Shown in pieces: positions 38,601 to 47,518 of a stretch of DNA of 64,000 nt (position 1 is the first letter of the stretch; every line of letters starts with the position of its first letter). The translations under genes were made by a program, and so were the position numbers. The notes beneath the pieces were generated by a model. The model was given only the letters and a program-made list of their open reading frames with translations. It was not told the DNA's origin and ran no database searches. Source of the DNA: Nitzschia sp. DOCU1 (taxonomy: Eukaryota > Bacillariophyta > Bacillariophyceae > Bacillariales > Bacillariaceae); the NCBI GenBank assembly GCA_951394045.1, contig OX595996.1:1488001-1552000 (forward strand). The letters run 5' to 3'.

Positions 38601-41430
38601 TCTTCTCGATGACTAGAGCCCCGCCCGTCGCCTTTATCATACCCTCCCAGAGATCGACACATTTTTGCATGCGTGCCAGGATGTCTTGAGCTGTGTCGTT
38701 GTTGTTCTTGGCCGTTTCAACCAAGTCCGTATCATCCACGTATGCATATCCCACCAATCGGATGGCTTCTCCATCAAGTGAGCACTTGAAGAAGGTGCCA
38801 TACCCAGCTTCGCGGAGAGTACTAAGTAATGGAGTACTGACGACGGCCCAGATAATGGGTCCGGCGCCATTGCCTTGATAGACTCCTTGCAGCGGTACCG
38901 CCCATATATCGCTTTTGAAGGTCTTGTCAGATATCCCATACGCTGTCTTGATGTGATGTTCCATGTCGGCGATGGTGCCGAGCATACACACCACCTCGGA
39001 CTTCGAGACTCCTTGTCCTTGTAAACATAGCGAGGCCACAGCGTGAGCAATACGATCGTAGCAGCTTTTAAGGTCATTGCTGCATAATGCTCCCGGCCAT
39101 CGCAAAACCCGTAGCATGTCGAGTGTCAGTCGTTTGTTTAGTGCACATTCTGTGGCTCGATGCCCTTTTCTGCTGCCGTATTGTTCTGGAGCGAGACTGC
39201 CGTACATCTCAGCTGTTTGAGCGACTCGGCGGCTGATAACTTTATTTCCGAAGTTGAAGTCAGCTTCCAGTAGGACGATGGTGCGGAGCTTGTCTGTTCG
39301 AAAACTGTTAGCTTTCTTGGGGATTTCTACATCAATCCCAGTCTTCCAGCGCTTATATGCGTATCCTGACTTGAGCGGAATCGAGGCAAAGGCTGCCTCA
39401 AAGTCCGCAATTCGATCATGTCTTGCACCGCCTTTACAGTGGCTAAAGGTGAGTCCTGAGTGACCAGCCGCTGTGTTTTCTTTGATCCTCTGCCATCCGT
39501 CTTGATAGTCCAAGGTATTAATTCTCGGCTGCCATGCATTCCTTGGTACTCTTGCCTTCAGTCCAGTTAAGAATATTTTGGTATGTTCATCGATATCCTC
39601 CGGCGGTTGATATGTGCCCGCCAATATATGCTCCGCCGCTGGCCCAATGCCTAGCGGTCCTACTTCTTGATACAGAGAAGATGTGAAGAAAGGGGTGTTG
39701 GTGCATTGCATAAATCGTCTTCGATTTTCGTCAATGCATGCTTGTTCGATACCATTCTTGTCCGTCACTTCTTCCCATTCGCCATTCGGCCCGGTGGGTG
39801 CTTCAACCATGGTGAGGGCCGCCATCTGGTTCTTGCCCAGAACTCTTTTCACTCGGCGATGCATCGTTCTTGATTTTTCCTGAAGTATGAGGTTTTTTAA
39901 TTCAGCGCTGGTAGCCTTCCTACGTTTGGCCCGTGCCGGATGTTCCTTCATGCTGTTCGTCGTCAAATAGTCGTCCGAATTTTCGTCTAAGGCCTCCTGG
40001 TCATCTTCGTGGGGTTGCTGTTCTCGAAGTTCCAGCCCCAGTTTCTTATCTGCTCTTGCCTCCGCCAAGTCCTCCAAAAAGGTGCGTCTTTTCATCCCAC
40101 TTTCCCGTTTAAAGACTTTGTAGTCTTGCATTGCTCTTTGTTGACACGCGGTTATTTCCTCCAATGGTAGCTTCCGTAGGTCTCGCAACTTTGTGGGGCA
40201 TTGCGCAGCCTTGATTAGACGTTGTAGTACTTTGGACCCGATTTGGGTACCTCGCTTTTCGGCAGCAAGTGCCTGCCACAGCTTTAATCGATTGACCCAG
40301 AATTTGTATTCGGGGGAGAACGGTACTCCTCCCATGCACAGTCTGCGGCATCTCCGATCTGCATACCGAATGCCTTCCATCTTGAGCTTATCTATTCTTT
40401 CCGCTTCGTGTTGAAGTTCTTCTGATAACGGGTATGTTGCCAATCTTTCCAACTGAAAGGTGCGCCTGTACAGATCGTGCTTGTCCAAGAATTCATCATA
40501 GAACCGGTTGAAGCGCTCAACCACTCTGGGGTCATTGCACTTCATTCGCCGGCCAGCCACAGTAGGCAATGGTGGCATCGAGTGTCCAAATACGTCGGTG
40601 AGGCGAAGATCAAGCCACAAGCAGCGATGATCCGTACGGTTTCGCGTTTTCCCAGTGGCTTTTTCGTAGGAGCCCCCTTGGATTCCTCCCGAGAACTCTG
40701 TATAGCCGGAAGCAATTGGTTCTATCGCCCATGAGGCAAAGACTCCATCGATCGGTTTTGTCTTGCCTTTCTTGGTTGTCTTATGCTTCTTGCAGGTGCT
40801 TGGCGCCTCCGACTCCCCATGTGCTTCGGTGATCACTTCTCGAAGACCACATAACTCAGCCCATTGTTTGATGGTCTGAGCGCGTATGTCCTCATTACAG
40901 TCCATATACACAATGACCTGCTCTCCGTCCGTATGCCATTGTGCAACTTCCTTGGCCAGATCCATCAGTATTTGCCGCCTTGGTTCCTTGTGCCCCTCGC
41001 CCTTCTTATTGAACAGATCGCGATGCTGCCTGTATGTTGTATATAGACCCGGTCCCCCTCTTTTGTCGCATGGACGGTAGGCCGTTACAACTCTCAAGCG
41101 ACGGTTTTGTTTCCCTCGATAGAGTTGCCAAACCCAGCGGCCTAGCCCTGATGGGTCCCTGCCTCTTCCGATTTCTCGCAGCGCCGCTGCATCCCGACTG
41201 ATCTGTGCAGTTCCTCCCCACTGTTTGCGATGCGTACCCTGTTGGTGGGTGTTGTTGCCGCATACTGTTCGACTTCTTCCCGTTTCCCAGTATCCCCTTG
41301 TTCGTTCATGGAGATGCAGGTGCTGCGGCGTGTTTCTCCAGTTAATACCGACTTCTGGGAAGCCAAAAATGTCAAATTGATATTCGTCGATGAAGTCTCT
41401 CAAGCTATCATCAGTGATATCCTTACACAT
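35698..41430 (-). CDS. LINE ORF2: endonuclease, reverse transcriptase, RNase H
   Basis: From the first ATG the protein is 1910 residues. The N-terminal part is an APE-type endonuclease (FDIFGFPEVGINW, VIVYMDCNED). The RT has LYQG-type VYQGNGAGP and the catalytic AYVDDTDLV (about residue 898). RNase H begins at AITDGSYKD (about 1408). A Cys/His cluster CPCCQSPNENVTHVLQC lies at about 1660. The open frame extends 69 codons upstream of the ATG, to 41637, and includes LRLGFQNFGGLS. That segment is the conserved first strand of the endonuclease with its active-site Asn, so translation should begin before this ATG. The frame overlaps the end of ORF1 by 20 nt in another frame. Confidence 0.93.
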   Translation of the reverse strand: MCKDITDDSLRDFIDEYQFDIFGFPEVGINWRNTPQHLHLHERTRGYWETGRSRTVCGNNTHQQGTHRKQWGGTAQISRDAAALREIGRGRDPSGLGRWVWQLYRGKQNRRLRVVTAYRPCDKRGGPGLYTTYRQHRDLFNKKGEGHKEPRRQILMDLAKEVAQWHTDGEQVIVYMDCNEDIRAQTIKQWAELCGLREVITEAHGESEAPSTCKKHKTTKKGKTKPIDGVFASWAIEPIASGYTEFSGGIQGGSYEKATGKTRNRTDHRCLWLDLRLTDVFGHSMPPLPTVAGRRMKCNDPRVVERFNRFYDEFLDKHDLYRRTFQLERLATYPLSEELQHEAERIDKLKMEGIRYADRRCRRLCMGGVPFSPEYKFWVNRLKLWQALAAEKRGTQIGSKVLQRLIKAAQCPTKLRDLRKLPLEEITACQQRAMQDYKVFKRESGMKRRTFLEDLAEARADKKLGLELREQQPHEDDQEALDENSDDYLTTNSMKEHPARAKRRKATSAELKNLILQEKSRTMHRRVKRVLGKNQMAALTMVEAPTGPNGEWEEVTDKNGIEQACIDENRRRFMQCTNTPFFTSSLYQEVGPLGIGPAAEHILAGTYQPPEDIDEHTKIFLTGLKARVPRNAWQPRINTLDYQDGWQRIKENTAAGHSGLTFSHCKGGARHDRIADFEAAFASIPLKSGYAYKRWKTGIDVEIPKKANSFRTDKLRTIVLLEADFNFGNKVISRRVAQTAEMYGSLAPEQYGSRKGHRATECALNKRLTLDMLRVLRWPGALCSNDLKSCYDRIAHAVASLCLQGQGVSKSEVVCMLGTIADMEHHIKTAYGISDKTFKSDIWAVPLQGVYQGNGAGPIIWAVVSTPLLSTLREAGYGTFFKCSLDGEAIRLVGYAYVDDTDLVETAKNNNDTAQDILARMQKCVDLWEGMIKATGGALVIEKSCWWLIDFEWQEDGSWKYKQSPGELSAKDASGAIKQFKRLTAQQAFETLGIYLSPDGNDEAAVEELKKKAKRWADKIRTCFLRSDEAATALFTTIYKTLEYPLAALCLTEEECDDIMRPVLEVALPKMGLNRHFSRAVLYGPIALAGLEFRNLYDTSIIERTKMYLRHIDRPTLTGQLLRALVQQHKLELGLEGPLFSHDYQTVSHLLTTTWIQSLWKACSEEAIMIPDHTECIKPQRVNDRTLADAFTEAGCNVACINRLNKCAKFLRVCTLSDITTGSGFCLRRDILEGKNHAPYTNQYQWPNQGQLPPRYWQEWRTTLAKLCVDSRTYRLREPLREWLTPTPTTWPCVIEQESEKVFFQEDGQWYQVERHDLTRARFITTTAPQGCLHRGIGYKDENQWVFTGYGKCQDNPNKRRPSATTGPRTSVPSLTTSKWEVNKIHNASPCILAKIADGIQQGTAVAITDGSYKDQHGTASFEIRPTLHRRGLQGSNVTPGEDELQCAFRSEVGGIAGILYALEVICQEHQITQGHITIACDCQSAGQQVLWDGQEVDPNHRHYDLLRYTSSLKTRLPIATTYQYVEAHQRERYPKRILDQWAILNDRADLRAKEEWHATSRQDRWMQPLSTDSICIKIAGNHIPGSIDKAIRTHTRHRRLRQYWDNKHPHHNDTIAYDAKAIQRAGSHTTKAKRQWVSKFTTGQIGTGRQMKRCQFWSHDKCPCCQSPNENVTHVLQCPSEAAKAGRSKASEQLNATLHRWHTDPDIHTAIAKSIEDWTHGRPPSLAHPNPAIKAALCTQQQIGWEAMLKGRIAPEWSAAQRDFLKASRYRRRYQVDWSTKLVMAMWEYSSSLWRHRNKILHEDSDQSGGPTIDEDFLNQCIRNEWHVGPRRLRVIDRALFQGTSLAKLLDQTLPYRQQWLRSAALARVASLESKTSNDDNASEGADPSHSTSVADPPRARPLQGTVLL

Positions 41431-41617
41431 TGCTGAGAGTCCTCCGAAGTTCTGAAATCCTAATCGCAGGATGTCATTCTGCTTGTCCCTTGTTTCTCTG
41501 TGTAGTAATAAGTCGCCGTAGTAGCCGCCCGTATGGCTACCGACTGGTTTTCGGCGTTTGGTTTTGTTTACCGACGGCTTAGCCCCACCAGCCAGGGGCT
41601 GGGCCGTCCCTGCTTGC

Positions 41618-44227
41618 TTACAAGCCTGGGGCCGCCTTCAGGTTGTCCTGAGGGCGACTTTGGCGGCTTGAGTTGCGCGAGGGTTGGCTCACCTCCGCGC
41701 TGCCATGGTTGCGTTCCCCGTTAGGGGTAACTGTTGCCGATGTCGGCAATTGCGAGGCTATCTCGATACGACCTGCCAAATTCATGACAACTTCCTCGAG
41801 GCTTTTCATCCGAGCCATGAACGTGTCTTTGGTTCCCGCCGTGAGGCTGGAGAGGTCGGACTGCGGTGTGCCCGTCTCCTGTACCTTCTGTTTCTTTGTA
41901 GGAGTTCCTTCTGGGTCTGCCTTGCGTTTCGTTTGCTTGCTACGGAAGGTTGATACGGAGTCATCATCCTGCGTTCGCTCTCGTTGATAGATGACCTTGA
42001 CTTGTTCTTGCTCGTCTTCCTCTTGGTCGCCTTCAAATTCCATGTCCGAGTCAACACCAAATATATCACAAATGGCCTCATCAGCTTTTGACTTCATGAT
42101 CTTATTCTCCGGATCCCATATCATTTGAGCATTCTCCAGAATAGCTTCTGGCTTGAAGTGGGAGTACATGGCCTCTTGTGTGACGTTCGGGTATTGGGAA
42201 CTTAACCTGGAGATCATGCCTTTGATCATTGCTTGAGCGATGTTCTCTTTACTGGGGTGGTATTGAAACACGTAACCCCTCTTGTGCCACGCAAGATCGA
42301 TAGAATTGAAGAGCGGTGTTATTTTCTTCTTCCCGTCTTCATGTTTCCATTTCATAAGAATCTCTCGGAGTGTCTTTCCTCCCCCGAAGGCCAGGTCTTT
42401 GGGATTGTCGATGTCGATCGCGATACCTTCCATGGTAGTGGTGAGAACTTGTTTGCACCATCCATTTTGTCGATTGAGCAGTTTGGCGAATTTCCTTTTT
42501 GCCGTCGAGTCCGTGAGTCGTTGAAACAATGGGACAATCCTCATCTTCATACCGTATGGGAAATGAGTGGCCTTGGATGAATAGTATTTGCCAAAGGTGG
42601 CCGCGACCTTTTCTTTGTCTTGTTGAGCGCACTCTATGTGAATGGCCCTGGGATCTTTACTCATGTCCCGCTTGGCGTCGAACTTGGTGCCGTCGTTGAT
42701 CCTCTTCCACCTGGCTGCGACTGTCCTGTTGCATAGTTTGCTCCATGCATCTCCCCAGAAGTTCGCGTCCATGAAGCGTGTGGAGTACAACATCCATCCC
42801 ACTGTCTCCACATTAGCGGCTTGGATTGATGCTACTCGGATCGACTCGTTGCGTTGTTTGTGGTACCAGGTCGTGTTGCTTAACAATGATGCCTCTGTTC
42901 CTTGCCACTCGGCGTGTACTTTTAGGTAGAGTCGTTGTGGTTCAAAAGAAGGGCGCATACCTTTGAAAAATGATTTGAGTTCCTCCATGTCCTTCGGAAA
43001 GTGCTGTAGGTCGTGAAGTATAGTCTGGTGGCCATCTTCCTCAGTTTTATGAAGCTTGAAAGAGGGAACAACACTGTGCATTCCCTCCATCCACTTCTTG
43101 CAGGTCATAATAGCAGCTTGCACGGCGGCACCTGGAGTAGTATCGGTCGGTTTGATTCCCATGATCTGTAGGTCAAGAAACTTCTTGGTCGTCACGTTGG
43201 CCATGGGTTTGCTGGCCTTGTTAGTGCTTGCCTTGTGGCTCTTTTCCTTGCTGCCTCGTTCCTTGGTGGCTTCGCTCGCTCCGTCATCGGTCATGTGGAT
43301 AGTAGCCTCATCCTCCGAATCGGCGTACAGTCCATCTGCTGCCTCATCCTCGTTTTGCTCCTCGGCGTTTGGCTTGCCGTCTTGTTCCATATCCTGGGTT
43401 AGCATTTCTCCTTCTTGATATCCCTTGGTACTCTCTTCTCCGTCGTCGTCGCTAGCCTCTGGTACCTCAAAGTTCTTTTTGTACGGGTTCTTCAGCTTGG
43501 CTTTGACTGCCTTCCATTCAGCAGCAGTTTCATCTTCCTGTAGCTGTAGCTCTTTGATCCTTTCTTCAATCACCTGGTGTGTGTGCTCCCCATTCTTGAT
43601 GAGTGCATCAACTTCGTTGTTGGCTTCCTGTCCTGCCTTCGATTCCTCTTCCTTTGCTGCGTCATCATCTTCATCATCTTCGTCGCTGTCTTCTGCCATG
43701 ACATCCGCTTTGTTCAGCAGGACAAGTCTTGGGTACTCATCTCGAAGGTACGCCTGCAATTTGGCATGCCTGAGGCTAATCACCTCTCCTCCGCTGGACA
43801 GCTTTTGCACCTTGTTCTCCAATCCAATGACGTGAAGGCATCCATAGCACACTCGATCCACCCTTTTATTTGGCTTCCTTTTATTGGTTGCCCCGACCGC
43901 CACATCGCAGTCTTGGTGAGCACAAAAGCCGCATACCATGCACCTATGCCCGTAGTTTGCGTCCGCCTCCTTTGTGACCTTGCACCAATTCCCTGCAGCA
44001 CACATCGTCTTCACCTGTCCGATTGCGGAGATCATCGGCGTCACATCTTCCGGTCCTCCTCGAATCTTCCCGATCTCCTTGAAGAACTTGCAATTGGTCT
44101 TCGGACCTTTCATAAGTGCTCCAAGAGCGTCCTCCTTTCCCGCTATTTCCATCGTTTTTCCTTGATTGTTACTCTCAGCGTCGTTATCTTTTGTAAAAGT
44201 CGTCGTTTTTCCTCCTGTCATGGTCAT
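41618..44227 (-). CDS. LINE ORF1 (nucleic-acid-binding protein)
   Basis: An 869-residue intact frame with ATG 111 bp inside the element's 5' end. Near residues 75-135 there is a Cys/His-rich, RING/PHD-like cluster (CAAGNWCKV ... HRCMVCGFCAHQDC ... CYGCLHVIG), followed by a long acidic, probably coiled region (about 180-330) and a larger folded C-terminal half of unknown type. ORF1 proteins normally bind LINE RNA and act as chaperones. ORF1 ends at TAA 41618-41620, after the ORF2 frame has already opened. Confidence 0.85.
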   Translation of the reverse strand: MTMTGGKTTTFTKDNDAESNNQGKTMEIAGKEDALGALMKGPKTNCKFFKEIGKIRGGPEDVTPMISAIGQVKTMCAAGNWCKVTKEADANYGHRCMVCGFCAHQDCDVAVGATNKRKPNKRVDRVCYGCLHVIGLENKVQKLSSGGEVISLRHAKLQAYLRDEYPRLVLLNKADVMAEDSDEDDEDDDAAKEEESKAGQEANNEVDALIKNGEHTHQVIEERIKELQLQEDETAAEWKAVKAKLKNPYKKNFEVPEASDDDGEESTKGYQEGEMLTQDMEQDGKPNAEEQNEDEAADGLYADSEDEATIHMTDDGASEATKERGSKEKSHKASTNKASKPMANVTTKKFLDLQIMGIKPTDTTPGAAVQAAIMTCKKWMEGMHSVVPSFKLHKTEEDGHQTILHDLQHFPKDMEELKSFFKGMRPSFEPQRLYLKVHAEWQGTEASLLSNTTWYHKQRNESIRVASIQAANVETVGWMLYSTRFMDANFWGDAWSKLCNRTVAARWKRINDGTKFDAKRDMSKDPRAIHIECAQQDKEKVAATFGKYYSSKATHFPYGMKMRIVPLFQRLTDSTAKRKFAKLLNRQNGWCKQVLTTTMEGIAIDIDNPKDLAFGGGKTLREILMKWKHEDGKKKITPLFNSIDLAWHKRGYVFQYHPSKENIAQAMIKGMISRLSSQYPNVTQEAMYSHFKPEAILENAQMIWDPENKIMKSKADEAICDIFGVDSDMEFEGDQEEDEQEQVKVIYQRERTQDDDSVSTFRSKQTKRKADPEGTPTKKQKVQETGTPQSDLSSLTAGTKDTFMARMKSLEEVVMNLAGRIEIASQLPTSATVTPNGERNHGSAEVSQPSRNSSRQSRPQDNLKAAPGL

Positions 44228-44338
44228 TTTCCTCTCGTAGGATGACTACTAGGTTTCTACGTAAGCTTATGTTATCTTGTGTTATCTTGTGTACCACGCG
44301 CTACATACGCGTTTTCGACTTCCCGAATTCCGAAAAAG

Positions 44339-45166
44339 TACGCACAAGTGACTAGCATTAATCCGCCCTTGAATGCCTCCGAGTTTTCGCCCAACGACCC
44401 CTCCAGGAAAGATGGCTACGACAAGCCGCATCACATTGGATGCTTCATGAGTCATTGGCACTTGCTACGTTTAGCACTGGAAGGTTGGAACAATAGTATG
44501 GACCGTCGTCGTCCTAATGCATTGTGGATTTTGGAAGAGGATGTCACCTGCGCCACGTCAACGTTGGATCGAGTCGTACAGGGTATTCTGCCAGCTTTAC
44601 CCGAAGATTGGGACATGTTATATATTGGCGGGAAACCATTTTCGTACCACACTCTCGACCCAATCCATCCAGACCTGAAAAACGCAAAGAAAACGCTTAA
44701 GAATATCAACAGGGACTGGACTCGGAAAGAATTTCGACATTGGGTCTGTCGGGGTGGCTTGGGTCGCTCCAAGACAGGTCCATTTGCTCCAAAGGGTGTG
44801 AATGACTCGCGCAATCTGTCCTTGGATCAACCCTACTGGTCTATCCGCTACATTAGCAATACACATTCGTATTTGGTCAATCCCAATAGAATCGAGCGTG
44901 TTTTGGACTTGCTCGAACATCCACGTGCAGACTTTCGCAGACCAGTCGACATTTGCTACGCCGATGCAGCAAACAGTGGCGAGTTGAAGGTTTACATGAG
45001 TACAATGGAATACTGTGTCCAAGACGACATTGGAGAAGATCTTGCAAAGGAGTCAAAGAATACCAGGCGGCGGCCAACTCAGTGGTGGGGCTTGTATCAT
45101 CACAAAGACCTGAAAAATTCTTTCTGGGATAAAATCTGGTTGCCGGAATGTCCCAACAAAATCTAA
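44339..45166 (+). pseudogene. 3' part of the GT25-like glycosyltransferase gene
   Basis: From the second target-duplication copy the frame continues TSINPPLNASEFS. It contains the GT25 (LPS/collagen beta-galactosyltransferase) signature: HHIGCFMSHWHLLRLAL, then ALWILEEDVTC in place of the EDD motif, then LPEDWDMLYIGG. It ends with conserved Trp/Tyr-rich blocks (SYLVNPNRIERVLDLL, RPVDICYADAA). The C-terminus is complete. Removing the LINE and one duplication copy would leave the two halves in the same frame. It is annotated as a pseudogene because it lacks its own start and is cut from its N-terminus. Confidence 0.85.
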
Positions 45167-45485
45167 GACGCCCTAATGCTACGGATGTGTTGGCTCAAAT
45201 TATTCCCTGAGGACAACGGGGGAAGCGTGCGCTCGAAAAGCAAGTCGGTGGGTTTGTATGAAGCTTGAAACCGGAAGAAATGGAACAAGGCTGTCAAGAA
45301 ACTGGGAGCGATTGCCGTGTGCCGACGCCCTAATGCTACGGATGTGTTGGCTCAAATTATTCCCTGAGGACAACGCGGGAAGCGTGCGCTCGAAAGGCAA
45401 GTTGGTGGGTTTGTCGTATGAAGCTTGAGACCGGAAGAAATGGAACAAGGCTGTCAAGAAACTGAGAGCGATTGCCGTGTGCCGA
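45167..45485. repeat. Tandem duplication, two units of about 157-160 bp
   Basis: Unit 1 (45167-45323) and unit 2 (45324-45485) both start GACGCCCTAATGCTACGG and end GCGATTGCCGTGTGCCG, with a handful of substitutions and small indels. Unit 1 begins immediately after the stop codon of the GT25-like gene, and unit 2 ends inside the next open frame. Confidence 0.9.
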
Positions 45486-45761
45486 TCGATGTGTACCAGG
45501 AAGGCAAAGAAGGAGCCTTTGACACCGTGGCCCCTGAACCTGAATAGATCCATGCCGACGGATTCGAGACTAAAGGTAGAACGATGGACGACCATTCCAA
45601 AAGAGGAAGAACCTGTGGATATTCTGCAGCCGTCGGAGCTTGCTTCCACGCAAAATGCTATTGCCGAAGCTTCAGAGCAAATATGGCGACCACACGCGGA
45701 ACGTTTAGTGGGAATGAATTTGACATTGGATACAAGTAGCATGGGACGAAAACCAAGTTAA
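45477..45761 (+). CDS. Hypothetical C-terminal fragment
   Basis: A 94-residue frame that reads upstream through repeat unit 2 (DRKKWNKAVKKLRAIAVCRS) until a TGA. The part after the repeat (PKEEEPVDILQPSELASTQ, then ERLVGMNLTLDTSSMGRK) looks like a real protein C-terminus. No 5' exon or domain is recognisable, so it may be a remnant whose beginning was lost. Confidence 0.3.
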   Translation: MCRSMCTRKAKKEPLTPWPLNLNRSMPTDSRLKVERWTTIPKEEEPVDILQPSELASTQNAIAEASEQIWRPHAERLVGMNLTLDTSSMGRKPS

Positions 45762-46082
45762 ATACTAAAAAATGGAGCCGGTAAATAGTTTGACAAGGAA
45801 TATGGGCCAGGTCTTTTATAGTCTAGGTAAATGGTTCTCGAGTAGCCTTGTTTCGACTATGTCGTCGTGTGTTGGAGTCCTTTGCACCGCAAGAGTTACT
45901 CGGGATGCTGTTGTACCTTTTGTCGGGAGTGATACTGCTGATGGGGGGACGGCTGGTAGCCAGCACTTCCCGCTACCCTAGGGATTGACTGCTGCGAGAC
46001 TTTTGGTTCCCAGATATGAGGACCTATCGTTGCAAGGATTTGCCCAAGACGAACGTGCATCGCCCACGACAGCCAAACTCTC
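45762..46082. other. Intergenic, no gene supported
   Basis: Nothing recognisable; it is the 3' flank of the ShKT gene. It does not carry a P4H catalytic domain in any frame that I can see. Confidence 0.5.
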
Positions 46083-46814
46083 CTACAGGACCAGCCCAAC
46101 GCACTTTCCACACATGGGACCACAGACTACATTCATGTCTATACGTGGAAGGAGTGGGCAGGGAGTTTTGGCATCAGCAGTGAGTGAATATGAGCATACT
46201 CATTTGAAATAGAGGACGAGCGTCTGAAGTCGTCGTGCTGATGACTTACAAGTCGGATTCCTGTCGCATTCTCCCACCATGGTCCAATAGGCACATTCTT
46301 CATTGCGATTTTGACACTGGTCCAAAATGGCAGCCGAATACACTTTGGGAGCCGCATACATCATAAAGCTCCGAGCTTTTCCTACTAAAAAGAAGATATC
46401 TTCTGGTAGTGTTCCATCACGAAAGTTCGTCACTTGTGGTACTCCCAAATCGGATCCCCGTTCTTCGTCCGAATAGCGAGATTTTTTGCCAAAAGGACGA
46501 TGGTCACACAATTGACAGGCTTTACGACAAGCCACATGCATGTACCCTGGATTGGTATTACATTCTCCCGCTAGAGCCCATTCCATACATTGTTCTTCCT
46601 TGTCGATGCAGATTGTGTCATCGGTTGTGTCGGAAAAGTACGCATAGTCCTCGTAAATGACTTCGCCGTCGCCACCCACTTGAGCGAGTGCTGTATAATG
46701 AAGATGATGATGCGGATCAAAGCCGACAATCAACAAAAATAATGCCGCGAGCCGACAAAAGCACGCTGCACTGCCAAACCGTCTGCAGAAAGAATTTTGT
46801 CGGGCCACCATCAT
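46083..46814 (-). CDS. Secreted ShKT protein, truncated relative of the P4H genes (2 exons)
   Basis: Spliced 46814-46250 and 46138-46083 (111-bp intron), giving 206 residues. It has a signal peptide (CFCRLAALFLLIVGF), a first ShKT domain (CIDKEEQCMEWALAGEC...CRKACQLC), a linker with the LGVPQVTNFRDGTLPEDIFFLVGKARSFM block typical of the P4H family, and a second ShKT domain completed by exon 2 (NPTYMNVVCGPMCGKC). A TAG follows five residues later. The intron position and phase match both P4H genes, but the catalytic domain is absent. It could be a functional ShKT-only protein or a decayed P4H. The linker motif shared with P4H genes makes descent from a full-length enzyme clear. Confidence 0.8.
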
Positions 46815-47518
46815 GTTGTCCTCCCCTTGTAGTAACAGAATGCGGGAAGCAAATGACCAGGGTAAGAGGATACTTTCCGTCAATGTCTACTTCTCGAGAA
46901 ACTCGTACAGTCTTCTGCACAACGTAACAGGGCAAGAGTACACAAGGAGCAAGACGAGAGTCTCGCGGCGAAACATGGTAGTCCCAATCGGTGGCCGCCA
47001 TGGCCAAAGTTGGCCGACGACGAGGATGACCGAAAAAGGTTCGTTGCTTGTGGGACTGAGATCAAAATCAGTCGTGGATATTTCAGGGGAATGGGTCCCG
47101 GGAATTTCGGGTCCCCGATGGTTTGAAAAGGGGGCGATTCGGCGTGCCAGAAAATCATAGCTCTGTAGCGGGGATAGTAGTAGAAATGACCAGCACAACT
47201 ATCCAGACGCCTACTCCTGCTACAAGGCGTGTACAGTTGCTTGATATTTGAATGGCCGCCGCCACTGCAGTAGTACTGCTGTGGTGGGAGAAGAAGAATA
47301 GCCGCCATTCCTCTCGTGTGCTGCCGGTCAAGCAGGTAGTAGTAGCTTTAAGAATTTCGACAGTCACTACTCCACTACGGTAAAGGCCAGGACTAGGAGC
47401 AAATACTGCACTTTCTTCGGCGGCAATCAATACGGGTAGTACCGTCGTCCTCCTAAAGAACCAAGCAGTTACTTCACAACTAGTATGGGGGTTGGTCCAG
47501 AGACAAAGACGAATTTCG
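46815..47518. other. Flank shared between the ShKT gene promoter and the PC-esterase 3' end
   Basis: No gene. This is the 3' flank of the PC-esterase at 47519 and the promoter side of the ShKT gene. Most of it is duplicated at 48,707-49,402. Confidence 0.7.

Larger units (their letters stand above)
35382..44338 (-). mobile_element. Full-length non-LTR retrotransposon (LINE)
   Basis: The insertion is 8957 bp on the minus strand, flanked by a perfect 16-bp target-site duplication TACGCACAAGTGACTA (35366-35381 and 44339-44354). It has a 111-bp 5' UTR, ORF1 with a zinc-finger-like region, ORF2 with an APE-type endonuclease, RT and RNase H, then about 316 bp of 3' UTR. The 3' end is a short AGTT repeat (GTTAGTTAGTT), not poly(A), as in LINE clades with microsatellite tails. 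Both ORFs are intact and the target duplication is perfect, so the insertion appears young. Confidence 0.95.
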
